This document shows positions 37,887 to 49,700 of a stretch of 64,000 nt of DNA, piece by piece. The translations under genes were made by a program, and so were the position numbers. Each line of letters opens with the position of its first letter. Positions within the stretch are counted from its first letter, which is position 1. Origin of the DNA: Asterias rubens (Eukaryota; Echinodermata; Asteroidea; Forcipulatida; Asteriidae). Below the pieces are notes generated by a model. It was not told the DNA's origin. It searched no databases and saw nothing but the letters and a program-made list of their open reading frames with translations. The DNA lies in NCBI RefSeq assembly GCF_902459465.1, contig NC_047083.1, positions 2,544,501-2,608,500 of the forward strand, read 5' to 3'.

Positions 37887-38062
37887 CGAGTGATTTCATT
37901 GGATAAACGTGCAGTTACGTAAGCTTTCCATGTGTTTTGATTGGTCCAAAGTCACGTGGTTGGTAGCTACACTGTACTTTCGGTCGTCTGCAAAGGTGAT
38001 TATAGACGGGAATTGAATCCCTTGCATAATTATCACGAGCCTCGAAGTGTGACGTCAGATGT
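37887..38062 (+). repeat. Repeat partner of 54632-54830 (opposite orientation)
   Basis: GATTTCATTGGATAAACGTG, TTTTGATTGGTCC, TTTCGGTCGTCTGC and ACGAGCCTCGAAGTGTGACG correspond, on the other strand, to words at 54632-54830. It ends 52 bp from the DRAM C stop codon. Confidence 0.75.
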
Positions 38063-38113
38063 TCAGGCTAAACAAAAGCCTTCTCCTTCCCTTTTCCAAA
38101 AAAAGGCAGGACG

Positions 38114-41100
38114 CTAGATGACGTCATAATCCAATAATAACCTTTGACCCTGTGTGACCCCGATCGTCCCGAACTCTCGATAGAATGTGATGAAGAAGAA
38201 GATAAAGGCGATTGCGTTGGCCCACTCCGAGGTCGTGCTGATGATGTGGAACGCAAACCCCTGAAACGAAGGGGAAAATAATGACAGGGTTGGTCACAGC
38301 CATTCAATTTTATAAAATTTTACGCAAAAAAAAACAAAAAAAAACAGAGAAACAACTATACAAACAATAACACCCCCAATACCCCAAAACAACACGCAAA
38401 CAAATAAACAAACAAACAAACAAACAAACAAACAAACAAACAAACAAACAAACAAACAAACAAACAAACAAACAAACAAACAAACAAACAAACAAACAAA
38501 CAAACAAACAAACAAACGAACAAACGAACAAACAAACAAACAAACAAACAAACAAACAAATACCCAAACAAACAACAAAACAACCAACAAAACAGTGACA
38601 CCAAACTCCATGCCTGCATAAACAGATGCCCGATATAAGTTATGACAGTGTTTATCAGTTTCCCTTTTGACGAATATTCATTGATAGTAGTTAATAAACC
38701 TGGGCCCAGTTTCATGACTCTGCTTTACCATTGTGAAATACGCTTGACGTAAGCGCAAAATTCCCCCCAGGTACCGATTCTACTGCTAAGCAGAGCCATG
38801 AAACTGGGCACTGGTACCGGTATAACGGAATTAGCTAAAATAGCGAGCAATATACATACCACATGTTCTGGAAGCCGTTCTAGGTGAGACAATTCATCAA
38901 ACACCAAGTCTAACACAACTGAGTCAAGGTATTCAATTAAAGTACACAAATTTACTCGGTACAAATGAAATTTGCACACACGTACAAAAATAATTCTAAG
39001 CTCGAAAGAAGTTTCTATATATGCATAACAAGTTTTAAACACTCTTTTCCCCCCCACCTTTTTTCAACAAAACTTGACGACTAATGAAGCTAAAACATTT
39101 ACAGGTGGTACCAATGTCATAGTAATAATAATAGTGCATGGCTTCTTATAGCGCGCATATTCGTCACTCATGACGCTCCTGGCGCCGTAACATACACTAT
39201 TTCTTGCAAGATGTGGGGGTCCTGCGTCTGAAATAATTGAGATCTATACATGTACTTCTTTTATAGCACCATGAGGGTTTACAAGGTGCTGCGGCGCAAG
39301 TTGCTGCCGATCAGACCAGGAACACCGGAGCAAACACCCTCTCTTTTCGTTTAGTGCACTGGGTTCTTTGACATGCGTTACACAACACATGAGACCAAAT
39401 GCTTTGCGTCCCATCCGAAGGACGAATGTGTCTTTCTGGGCAATTCGAACCCACACACTCTGCTGATCAGAAACACCAGAGTTTGAATTCGGTGCATGCT
39501 CTTAACCGCTCGGCCACGACACTTCCACAAAAAACAAAAGACCAAAAACAAAAAGGTATCAAAACCCTTTGACTGATAAGCAATGCAGTCATGTCTTATA
39601 TAAAATTTCAAATGGATACTTGTGATGATGAAGACTGCAGTAAAGATGGAGGCCCACAACCGCAGACGACACGTAAGTAGTGAGCAGTACTGAGGCGACA
39701 ATTTGTAAGAAATCCAACTCTGGGTGAATCCATAAATGGACCCTCCACCGAAGCATAGAGCCCCGCCTATCAGGTGTACCGAGTTTATGTTGGGTTTCTG
39801 TTGAAGACACAGACACAATCTTGTCACTGGTAGTCAAGTTAGTGGTTATTAGGGCATTGTCATACGAGGCAACTTTTACAGGTAACTTCAAAAGCAACAA
39901 AACTGCAGGTTCCACTTCATAAACATCGATGTGTGTTAAAGGCAGTGGACACTATTGGTAATTACTCAAAATAATGATTGGCATAAAACCTTTCTTGGTG
40001 ACGAGTAATGGGGAGAGGTTGATGGTATAAAACATCGTGAGAAACGGCTCCCTCTGAAGTGACGTAGTTTTCGAGAAAGAAGTAATTTTCCACAATTTGA
40101 TTTCGAGACCTCAGATTTAGAACTTGAGGTCTCGAAATCAACCATCTAAAGTCACATAACTTCCTGTGACAAGGGTTTTTCTTTCTTTCATTATTATCTC
40201 GCAAATTCGATGACCGATTGAGCTCAAATTTTCACAGGTTTGTTATTTTATGCATATGTTGAGATACACCAACTGTGAAGGCTAGTCTTTGACAATTACC
40301 AATAGTGTCCACTGTCTTTAAGTATGAATCTTTCATTATATTTTGATGCGTCTCGCGTCGCGGCAGAATGCAAAACCGAAGGGGGGGGGGTGACACGTTC
40401 CTCAAATAAAATGACAATAATAATTGATATTGTGTGCGGTATACTCGAATTTCGGGTTGAGTGAAACAATTCCAGGGGTCGATTTCACAAAGAGTTTGGA
40501 CTAGTCCTAACTTAGGACTAGTCCTAGGAGATATACAAATTGCATGGGTAGTCCCAGGTTAGGACGAGTAACTGGTCCTAACTCGAGATAAGACTAGTCC
40601 TAACTCTTTGTGACATCCACCCCAGGAGGGAGGAGGGACAAATCGATTTTTATTTTTATGGATGGCACCTTACCTGGAAGTTTGCTGCTAGGCTCATCCC
40701 AAGAGCTGCCAGGCAGCCGAAGACAACTGCAGCGTCATTCCACTTTAAGACTATCCCTGGAACATCTTGACGGTAGTCTTCGTTAACTTGCTTGTAACGA
40801 ACATAAACTGAGGTAAAAGCTGGGGGGGGGGTGAAATAATGAAAAATAAAGAAAAATAAAGTGAAATAATGAAACTTCACTAGAAAAATATAAAAGTTCC
40901 AAGTCCTTCGCATGTGGATTATTTACCAGTCTGGCTACCATAGACAAAATCCATACTCTTGGTTCAATTTCCGTTTTGGTATCGAACCGAGTCTGCTGCT
41001 GAAAACACCAGGGCCCAATTTCATAGAGCTGCTTAAGCAAAAAAAAATTGCTTAAGCAAAAAAATCTTTGCTTTGTAAAATCAGATTACCTGCTGTAAGA

Positions 41101-43828
41101 CTCCACTCAATTGTTATGCTAAGTAAACAACAGCTAAATATTAGTCACAAGCAATGTACATGGCATGAAATTTTTGCCAGTAACATGTGTAAAATAAGCA
41201 AGCTATTTGCGTGCTTAAGCAAATTTTTTGCTTAAGCAGCTCTATGAAGTTGAGCCCAGAGCTCGAGTCCGGTGAACTATAGGGGCTCGGACACAATACA
41301 CGCCAACACTGTTTTCGTGACTTACCAAAAAACCCAGCCAGGTTCATGAGTTGACTGAAAATACAACTCTCGGGGGGCGTCGTTCCATCGTCACTGTAAT
41401 AAAACAAAATACAAAGAATGAATTTGTTTTCCCCCTTTATACAATTTTTTCACAAATACTTGAATGTCTCAGTTATTGAAAAGATAGAGATACGGACATT
41501 CTAACCATTTAAAAAACGTTATTGTCCAACCGCAAATGTCACACAACGGTTATTATGAAGTTCAAAGTTGAAATGGAGTTTGTAAAAGTGAAAACAAAGT
41601 AAAGAAAAGACGTATTTTAAAAGTAACAATAAAACACTATTAGAGAGGGTTAGAAGATCTAGGTAGGAAGTAGTCTTGAAGTCAAGACGGTAATTGTTAA
41701 GCGCTACCTACGACTGGTGTATGTGTTTAATCGCACTGTGACTGTTGCATGAACGGCAGATAAATAGGCACCGCCTAACGACTTGTCATCAAGTCTAGAT
41801 AGGAAGCGGCAGTTCTAGGGGTGATAAAGGGACTTCCCAGGTCTTTTGTAAGTTGCGCAATTCGGCAACAGGGTCCTTTAAAGGGGTAACAAGCGAAGCA
41901 GACCCGAGGCTGTACATGAAATTAATAATTGTTTTCTCCATTTATTTATTTTATGATCAAACTTTATACGTACCTTATGTAGGGGAATATTGGATCGACA
42001 TGTCCCAGTTTAACAGCTATCCCATACCTGCAAAAATTATAAACAACTATTAAAACAGTATTTTTGACCATCCTGTTAGTTCTGGCCACCATTTCCAGCG
42101 AGTTTACAAACTTGTTGAAACCATTATTGCTTGTGCACGGGAGGAAATTTGATCCTGCTCGACGAAATTGCCGCTGTCATCGTGGTGCAGTTTTTATGGG
42201 GAATTTTGTTTTGCTAAATCAATTCAAAAGGGAAATCTTTAAATACAAATCAGGAAAACAAATTTAAGGATGGCAATTCTGTAAAAGTGAGACAAAATGC
42301 GCACGGAAGGGCATTTAAAGCTCGGAAGAATCGTCCCTTTTGTTTTTTTATTTATGCGTTCTAGGCCTACCATTTCCACTATTTTAGTTCAAAGAACTTC
42401 TTGCAAATTTTAACCCTAGAGTTGAAACTGACTGTCATCCGGGTACCCAGCAATTAAGAGTACTTACGGTATTACCATCGAAAGAAACAAGAAGATACCC
42501 ATCAATAATGGCAACCAGCGAAGTCTCGACGAACGGGAGTGCTTTATTCTGCGTTTAAGATTCTGTGGACTAAAGAGATACAAGACAAATTCTTATCCGA
42601 AATAAGATTTTGCTAATGATTGCCTGGTGAAAAACTGGCTATAATATTTTCTTTAGACATGATTCAATCATGCTTGCTGATCTATATTTATTTTATTCTA
42701 CTTACTTATTTTAATTCTCAGACAATACATAAATTAAAAATAAAACAAGCAGAGGCCGTCCAGGGAAAGGCAAAAGTCATAAAAACTGTCCATCAAACAA
42801 AAACGATGTGGCCTCCCAGACCTTGCTCATAAAAAGGGTAAACATTTATATACTTTACATAACACAGAAATCTAAAATTGACTTCTTTTTTTTAGTCGGA
42901 AGCCAATGATCTCTAGAAAGGTTATACGCTGTATAGCAGCTTAAAAAGAAAAAGTTTGGCCAAGGTTGTCAATAAAAATGGAAGTTCCTACCTCACTTTA
43001 ACTAGACTTGACTCAAGTCCCCATCCCGTGCCATCGCCAGAAAACTACTGTTTTGAAATGCTAGCTCTGCATTCCCCAACCTGTTCCGCATTTTGACGGC
43101 GAGCGCGCCTGCAACAGAGCCCCATTTCATAGAGCTGCTTAAGCACAACATTTTGCTCACGCAAAAAATTCTTGCTTAGTAAAATCAGATTACCAGCCAA
43201 GACTCCACTTTAATTGTTATGCTAAGAAAGCTGCAGCAAATGTACAGTCACAAGCAATGTATATGGCGTGACATTTTTGCCAGTAACATGTGTAAAATAA
43301 GCGAGCTATTTTCAAGGTTAAGCAAATCTTTTGCTTGAGCAGCTCATATGAGATTGAGCCCCTTGTTTGCTAGTTTAGTTGGTGCGATATGCTTGGGGAC
43401 CTCTCACACGAGCATGGGACTTGAATCAAGTCTACACTTCAACCTGCCCACAATGACTTCCATTTTTATCACATGAATTGTGGTGTATTTCGCGTGGGAT
43501 GGTAGACAATAATCCACACACTGTGCAAAGGAGCTGCCATACTGGAAAAACGTTTTATTAACTATACTTGGTAATGCAGGTCATGGTGTGACCTTTGACA
43601 TGAGCTGTGTGCAAAGTAGACAGTACTTAATATTCATGAGCTGGGTGTAACCAAGTGGGCCAAAGCAAATATATCACATGAATGTTCGTTTCCCCCTCGT
43701 CTCCAATGCGGCACATTTGAATAGAATTATCATTGAACAAACTTATACCTTATGTTTATGGAGCCGTAGTCTGTACTCGCTTCACCACTCCCAGACTCCT
43801 CACTCTTCATTTCAACAATTTCACTCAT
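38114..43828 (-). CDS. DRAM-family membrane protein, paralogue C (274 aa)
   Basis: Exons on the minus strand, 5' to 3': 43828-43749, 42569-42468, 42027-41974, 41393-41326, 40819-40674, 39797-39620, 38909-38860, 38260-38114 (TAG). Lengths 80, 102, 54, 68, 146, 178, 50 and 147 bp give 275 codons in frame. Visible: N-terminus MSEIVEMKSEESGSGEASTD, basic stretch LKRRIKHSRSSRLRWLP before the first span, GHVDPIFPYISDDGTTPPES, VRYKQVNEDY, GMSLAANFQ, WISYKLSPQYC, and a last span with STTSEWANA. Exon 5 is one codon longer than in A, B and D. It is closest to B in exon 7 length and in the SDDG variant of the signature. Family role as for A, inferred. Confidence 0.91.
38396..38562. repeat. (CAAA)n microsatellite in DRAM C last intron
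   Basis: About 165 bp of nearly pure CAAA with a few CGAA interruptions; its reverse frames give long Cys-Leu-Phe-Val open frames that are not genes. Confidence 0.98.
38910..39619 (-). other. U12-type intron of DRAM C (exon 6 to 7)
   Basis: Donor GTATCCATTT (one change from the consensus) and branch-like ACCTTGACT (38922-38930 complement), with the A 14 nt before the TAG acceptor. Confidence 0.82.
39121..39523 (-). mobile_element. tRNA-derived SINE with complete head, in DRAM C intron
   Basis: Reading on the minus strand, the head has GTGGCCGAGCGGTTAAGAGC (A box of Leu/Ser-tRNA type) and GTGTGGGTTCGAATTGC (B box). The body follows with TCGGATGGGACG, CACTGAACC-like and GGTGTTCCTGGTCTG blocks, and the element ends in an ATT-rich tail. 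Other bodies: 4925, 20403, 28938, 62258. Confidence 0.85.
39936..40321. mobile_element. Family 1 TTAA-ended element in DRAM C intron
   Basis: 386 bp with both ends and the inner pair. Lies between exons 5 and 6, the same intron that carries a copy in DRAM B. Confidence 0.9.
40477..40624. mobile_element. Palindromic repeat built of TCCTAACTTAGGACTAG words, copy 1
   Basis: GGGGTCGATTTCACAAAGAG and the inverse CTTTGTGACATCCACCCC bound a stem of CTAGTCCTAACTTAGGAC repeats. Other copies: 47140-47465 (split), 63078-63205 and 63219-63394. Confidence 0.85.
41012..41262. repeat. GGGCCCAATTTCATAGAGCTGC inverted-repeat element
   Basis: AATTTCATAGAGCTGCTTAA and the inverse TTAAGCAGCTCTATGAAGTT, with GCTTAAGCAAA inner copies. 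In the DRAM C intron between exons 4 and 5; a near relative is at 43116-43362. Confidence 0.8.
43116..43362. repeat. Second GAGCTGCTTAAGC inverted-repeat element in DRAM C
   Basis: CATTTCATAGAGCTGCTTAA at left, AGCAGCTCATATGAGATTG at right, and CAGTAACATGTGTAAAATAA shared with the 41012 copy. Lies in the first intron of DRAM C. Confidence 0.75.
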
Positions 43829-44999
43829 GTTTATCAGTTTTCACTCCGAGTTCCACTAGTTTTTCATTCAGGTTATAATACACTGGAACAATACAATGTT
43901 CGTCGCCGCAGTTTACTTTTAAAGAACTTGACGTTTCAAAATCCCTTGTTGGCGAATTACCAGGAAATAATAGTTGAAAGTGAAATATCATAATATTATT
44001 ATAGACCTAATACAATTATTAGTTTCTGTGCTTGTGAACCGGTGACATTATTACGCATGCACCCATTGATCAATGTCACGAGAAAAGCGACCTGGTTTGG
44101 GGGAAGTCCCCATTTCAGTGGTGATGTCATGTATTGTGACACTCGGACTAAAGAGACCACTAATAAAATGGGATAGGCTACGAGGATAAAACAAATAGGT
44201 CAATGAGTCAATATAGTAGTCAATAGTCAACAGTCTGTTTTCTACCTCCATGGTTTTATTGTCACACATTATGATTAACGGTGAAAGTCACTTTGGTTTG
44301 CGAGTCTAAAAACATTAAAATTACAAAAAAAATACAGAATAAACCAAAACTAAGTGTGAGGCAACAACAAAGGGCACAATGTAAGTGGGACCCGAGTTTT
44401 AGCCGAATTTGTTTTCTCTGGACGACTGATCAAAACGATTTATGAAACTTTTGGCATAAGGGGGGGGGGGGTGTACATTGTCCACTGTAGAATGTACACC
44501 CGACATTTTACAGGAAGAGGTATTGACTATAGAACATTAATTTGAATCTTAGAAAGTTAACACGCATGATAAAGCCGAATGCTTTCTTATTTTTAGACCT
44601 CTGGAACGGCACCCTTATGCAACCGTAGGGCGTTTATTAAAGTTCATTTCGCACTGAACATTTTGTGCCTAAATGTTTACAGGTTTAATTTTAGGACACA
44701 CGAAAGTGATGATATGACAAAAGTACCATTAAAAAGTATCCTGCCTCAGAAACAAAATAATTTCTCACTCAAAAATTGAGACATTTCAAGCGCCCAAATG
44801 AAGCCTTTTATTATAGGCATCTGAAAGCACAAAAACTTGTGCAACAAGGGCGTTTTTCTTTCATTATTCTCTTGCAACTTCGATGAGGAAGAGGTTCTTT
44901 TCTTTAATTCCTATGCAGAAGGGGTTCTTCTCTTTAATTCGTTAATTGACAATTAAAATAATGTTATGCATAGTCTGCACACAAGCAACTGTGTACACA

Positions 45000-45150
45000 G
45001 TCAGGTGACTAAAGGTCACAAAAGGTCACCTGAACCACGGAGCTTGTGTCACTGTCACATGCTTCACTGTTGATCACTGTCACGTGCTTCACTGTTGATG
45101 TTTCCATTCACATGGACTGGTTTATACCATTTTGTAAAAATAGGTAATTT
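45000..45150. promoter_or_regulatory. Block shared by DRAM A, B and C upstream regions (C copy)
   Basis: GTCAGGTGAC, GGTCACCTGA, GTCACATGC, GTCACGTGC and TTTATACCATTTTGTAAAA. 1.2 kb upstream of the C ATG and 1.8 kb upstream of the D ATG, so it could serve both. This copy has the most E-box cores, including one perfect CACGTG. Confidence 0.5.
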
Positions 45151-45751
45151 CTTTACGGCAAACAAATGATTATTTTGTCATACTCATTAAATAAGAATGT
45201 TTTAACCCATACTAAATAGTTATAAATCTCAAATCCATTTCATTACAACTAATAAGTAGACTAGGTACAGAATGTTGGTTTTAAAAGAATCCTCAAGTAT
45301 GATTATTTCTGTCAATCCCTAAAAAGTGTTCTCAACCTAACGTTGGTGGTGCGCTTTCTTTAGGGAGAGTCCCTTTTTCTCCTCTAAGATGTAGCGACAA
45401 TCATGGGTTCTTTGTTCAGTCCTTCAAGTTCACCTTCATTTCATGGCGTTAGTGTGTAAAATATGACTGTAAGTAAAACTTTTAAAATAGTATTGGTATA
45501 TTACCTGGTAGTGGAAGCTGTGATATTTAGAGACTTTTTTTGTTACTGTCTAATAATATTAATATTAATTTGTGTAAATTGTTGTCATTTTCTTGGTTCG
45601 GTTGTTCACCGTCTCTAGCTAGTTATGCATGTATGCATGTTAGTTATAACAACTAGGCCTACAGCTATCGTCTCCACCTGGATAGCGGAACGAACTTCAT
45701 AATAGTTCTAGGAGTAGCCTACAGCTAGCCTAAAATCGGTCCAAGAAATAT

Positions 45752-45914
45752 ATAAGACCATAGAGTAAGGACAGAGATGACCCAGTAATTTAACTGGGTC
45801 TAGAGAAATATCTTGTGACTTCCGTGTTTCTGTTGTTTCACTTTTGTTTTAACAACACATAAGACCATAGAGTAAGGACAGAGATGACCCAGTAATTTAA
45901 CTGGGTCTAGAGTT
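45752..45914 (+). repeat. Direct duplication of about 53 bp upstream of DRAM D
   Basis: ATAAGACCATAGAGTAAGGA through ACTGGGTCTAGAG is present twice (about 45752-45806 and 45860-45914). Confidence 0.9.
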
Positions 45915-45928
45915 AAAGTGCAGTGTTA

Positions 45929-46311
45929 TTAAAGGAACACGTTGCCTTGAATAGGTAGAGTTGGTCTTTAAAAAGCATTTGTAACCGTTTGTTATAAAAT
46001 GCATATGGGTAGAAAGATGTTGTAAATACAATGATCCACACAAACATGCCTCGAAATTGCACGGTTTTCCTTTTACCTCGTCGACTAACACGGTCGGCCG
46101 TTTATGGGAGTCAAATGTTTGACTCCCATAACTGGCCGACCATGTTAGTTCGCACAGTAAAAGGAAAACCACGCAATTTCGAGGCAAATTTGTGTGGATC
46201 ATTGTATTCTACTTTTAAAACATCTTTCCAACCATATGCATTTTATAAAAAACGGTTACAAACGCTTTTTATAGACCAACTCGTCCGATCCAAGGCAACG
46301 TGTTCCTTTAA
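45929..46311. mobile_element. Family 2 TTAA-ended element upstream of DRAM D
   Basis: 383-bp full palindrome with both GGAACACG ends; ends 485 bp before the DRAM D start codon. Confidence 0.92.
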
Positions 46312-46795
46312 TAGACCATGGATGGAACTGGGGCTCTGTAATTTTTTTTAAATAGTGACATTTGCATTCTTACACTACAGCCAATCTCCTTCATTAACAT
46401 ACACTACTTAATAGAAACATTGGATGAACGTCAATGAATACAAATTGCACATTTTAAAAACAAGTCGTCAAGAAATTGTGATTCAGTAACTAGGGGGGTT
46501 CGAACCCACAACCATGTAATTGCAAGTCTGGTGATCCCCCTCCGTCAGCAGAACAGATCGAGGGTTGTGATAGTTCTGTGGGAGGATCGATGGTTAGGAA
46601 TACCGCAACCTGCAGGAGGATCGAGGGTTGTGATTATCGTAATCTGCGGAAGGGATTAAGTGTTCCTAAACCCTTGGATGCCTAAAATCCACTATTGAAA
46701 CAACCTATAGATACAGAAAAAAAAAATAAAGAATATCGACTGATTTGTTCGGGTAAATGAATTAAAATCTCATTTTCTTCACACAGATTGCCAAG

Positions 46796-49700
46796 ATGAG
46801 GAGCCTCAGCTTTCTACCAATTTGTTTGTTTTTATTACTGGTCGTCACTCTTGTCACAACCTATACTATTGCTGTCCTCAGAGGAGATGTGGAAGTTTTT
46901 TTTCCATATATAAGGTTTGTTAATCATCCCCCCCCCACGCTCTACCATCCTACTTCCCCCAATGTTTGATTGTCATTGCTCAGTTGACTCTGCCTTACAC
47001 TTCAACCAATCAAAAGTCAAACCAAACGCCAATTATGCCCTTAACTTTTTAGTGACTGATAGTCTCTCTAGACTGGTCAGTGCTTTTCAACACTGAACTA
47101 CTTAGCCAGACAACTTGGAGAGAATTCTGACTAGTCCTAAGGGGTCGATTTCAAAGGCCGAGTCACACTGCAGCGATAAGAAAACGATAACGATCACGAT
47201 GCAAAGAGAACACGTTATATTGGTTGATTTGCTCCACGCAGAATACACACACGCTCATTCAACCAATAGAATGCGTTCTCTTTGCGTCGTTATCGTTCTC
47301 GTTTGCTGCAGTGGGACCGGGCCTTTAGGACTAGTCCTAGGAGATATTAAAAACGTATGGCTAGTCCTAAGTTAAGACGAAAAACGTATGGCTAGTCCTA
47401 AGTTAAGACGAGTAACTCGTCCTAAGTCGAGATAAGACTAGTCTTAACTCTTTGTGAAATCACCCCAGGTGTTTTAATTGACCGTTTTAACTGATCATTG
47501 TTAAGGGAGAATGCCGGTAGTTAGGGGCAGATCTGTAATAAATAAATTTTGTTTTGTTTTCTAGTGATACTGGAGGGAAGCCGCCGGAAAGCTGCATTTT
47601 CGGTCAGTTTGTGAATGTGGCTTGTGTACTATGTAAGTATTTTTCCCATCAACAGTTTTGTTCTTTTTGCGCTATAGAAGACGTCATTATTATTATTTAC
47701 TGCAAACCGAATAACATTGATACCTTACCATGCATTGTCTCAAAGCATACAGGTTTAAAGGCAATGGGCGCGTTTGGTAGTTGTCAAAGACCAGTCTTCT
47801 CACTTGGTGTATCTCAACATATGCATGAAATAACAAATCTGTGAAAATTTGGGCTCTATTGGTCGTTGAAGTTGCGAGAGAATCATGAAAAATAAAAACA
47901 CCCTTGTCACACAAGTTGTGTGCTTTCAGATGCTTGAATTCAAGGAATTTGATTCAAATTTTTTAGTGACGAATTACTTCTTTCTCAAAAACTAGGTTAC
48001 TCCATAGGGAGCTGTTTTTCACAATGTTTTATACTATCAACAGCCATTAATCGTTACCAAGTAAATTTTATGCTAATAAGTAGTATGACTAGTTACCGAT
48101 AGTGTCCAGTGCCTTTAAGAATGTTTTGTCTCTCCTATTGCTCAGTACTTGCTACACTTTACGTTCGTTTCAAAGAAGTGGATACCATAGCGGGCCTTCC
48201 TTCGACGCAGATCAATGGACTCAACAAAGTCAGTGCCGTGCTCGGAGTCGCAGCAACACTAGGGATGAGTGTGGTCGCAAACTTCCAGGTGAGTCGTCTG
48301 GCAACCAGACAGTCGCTAGACAATCCTTCAATCCTTTCGGCTTAAATTTTACTATAACTTAACTCGCAGGTTTACTATTCATATTTATGTTTATAGTTAC
48401 TCTTATTCTCCACAACCGCATGCAAAGCTTCAAACATCATTTAGTATTCAAGTTGTTAGACAGGACTGTGGCTGGGTGTTGACAGAGGTCACCAAGGTCA
48501 ACTGACTGCAGGACAAATATTGCCAATGCATCATGAGAATTAAAAACTAGTCGCAACTATGATGTAGACTTCACTAGTCACCCTGGCCTAAACCTTGTGA
48601 TTGCAAGTCCTGCAGTCAGTTGACCTTGGTGACCTCTGTCAACACCCAGCCACAGTCCTGTCTAACAACTTGAATACTAAATGGTGTTTGAAGCTTTGCA
48701 TGCGGTTGTGGAGAATAAGAGTAACTATCAATATAAATATGAATAGTAAACCTGCGAGTACAACCGTGAGTAAAATCTCTTTTGAAGGAGTGCATGGTGG
48801 CTCTGAAAAGAGCCGGTTTGGTCTATACTTGAATACGATACATAAATTGTTCAGGCCTGTATGCTTAATTTTGAATTGGCAAGTGCACTGAGGCATTTTT
48901 TCCCCTAAAGGGCACCCTTTGAAGAAATTGTAAATATGTACTGAAGCATTTCAAGGGCACAAGGGCAATGACTCAAGGGCATTGAGGCAATCGCATTTGT
49001 TGACTAAGTTAAGTATCAGGCCTGGAAATTTCGAACTGCCTCTAGCTATCACCAGGCAATCTCGGTTGTCTAGTTGCAAAGGTTGTGGGTTCGAATCCCA
49101 CCCGAGTAATATGCCTATGTGATTTGTTTATACACAGCTTTGGAAAGTGCACAGTAATATACAGTGCTTACACAGATCAGTGTTTCTGGGTAAACAAATT
49201 TATCCCAGAAGCAAATTTCAATTTTTTGACACCATCTTTGTTTTTTCTTCGGCACTTCTATATGCAGGACACCAACGTATTTGTGGTGCATCGTATCGGC
49301 GCCTACACCTTGTTTGTCTGCATGACTCTTTATTCCATGCTACACACAATGATCACCTATCTACTATGCCCAGAGTACAGCAAACCGCTCGTTGGCATGG
49401 TTCGTCTCTTGCTGTCGTTGTTGATGTTCTTCACCATGGCTACATGTATCCTTTAATCTAAACTATCAAAAACTTTGCCTCTTTTGTCAATGTCTTTGTT
49501 CGGGGGCCAAATTCTTCAAAGGTCATGGGTTCAAATCCCACCCGAGTAATATGCCTGTGATATTTTTTCACAGGACTCGGGGAAAGTACCGAATACACAG
49601 TGCTAGCACACATTGGTGTTTGGGCAAAACCAAAATTAGTATTTTGTTATCCCCAATGCAAATTTCCATCTTTTAAAGATTGTTTTCCTTAGCGTAATTC

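Larger units (their letters stand above)
35200..38113. other. Region between DRAM B start and DRAM C end
   Basis: No exon supported. It contains the shared upstream block (36015), one family 1 element (36663) and a repeat near the 3' end of C. 36.1-36.6 kb and 37.05-37.85 kb are AT-rich with nothing recognisable. Confidence 0.6.
43850..46790. other. Head-to-head interval between DRAM C and DRAM D
   Basis: The two start codons face away from each other across about 3 kb, so this interval must hold both promoters. It contains the shared upstream block, a fragment of family 1 (about 44811-44885), a 53-bp direct duplication and a family 2 element. Confidence 0.7.

Noticed and set aside
38294-38715. 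Cys-Leu-Phe-Val repeat open frames on the minus strand
   Set aside because: Pure translation of the CAAA microsatellite.
49085-49456. 123-codon frame as a separate small gene
   Set aside because: It is DRAM D exon 4 extended upstream into the intron and SINE sequence.
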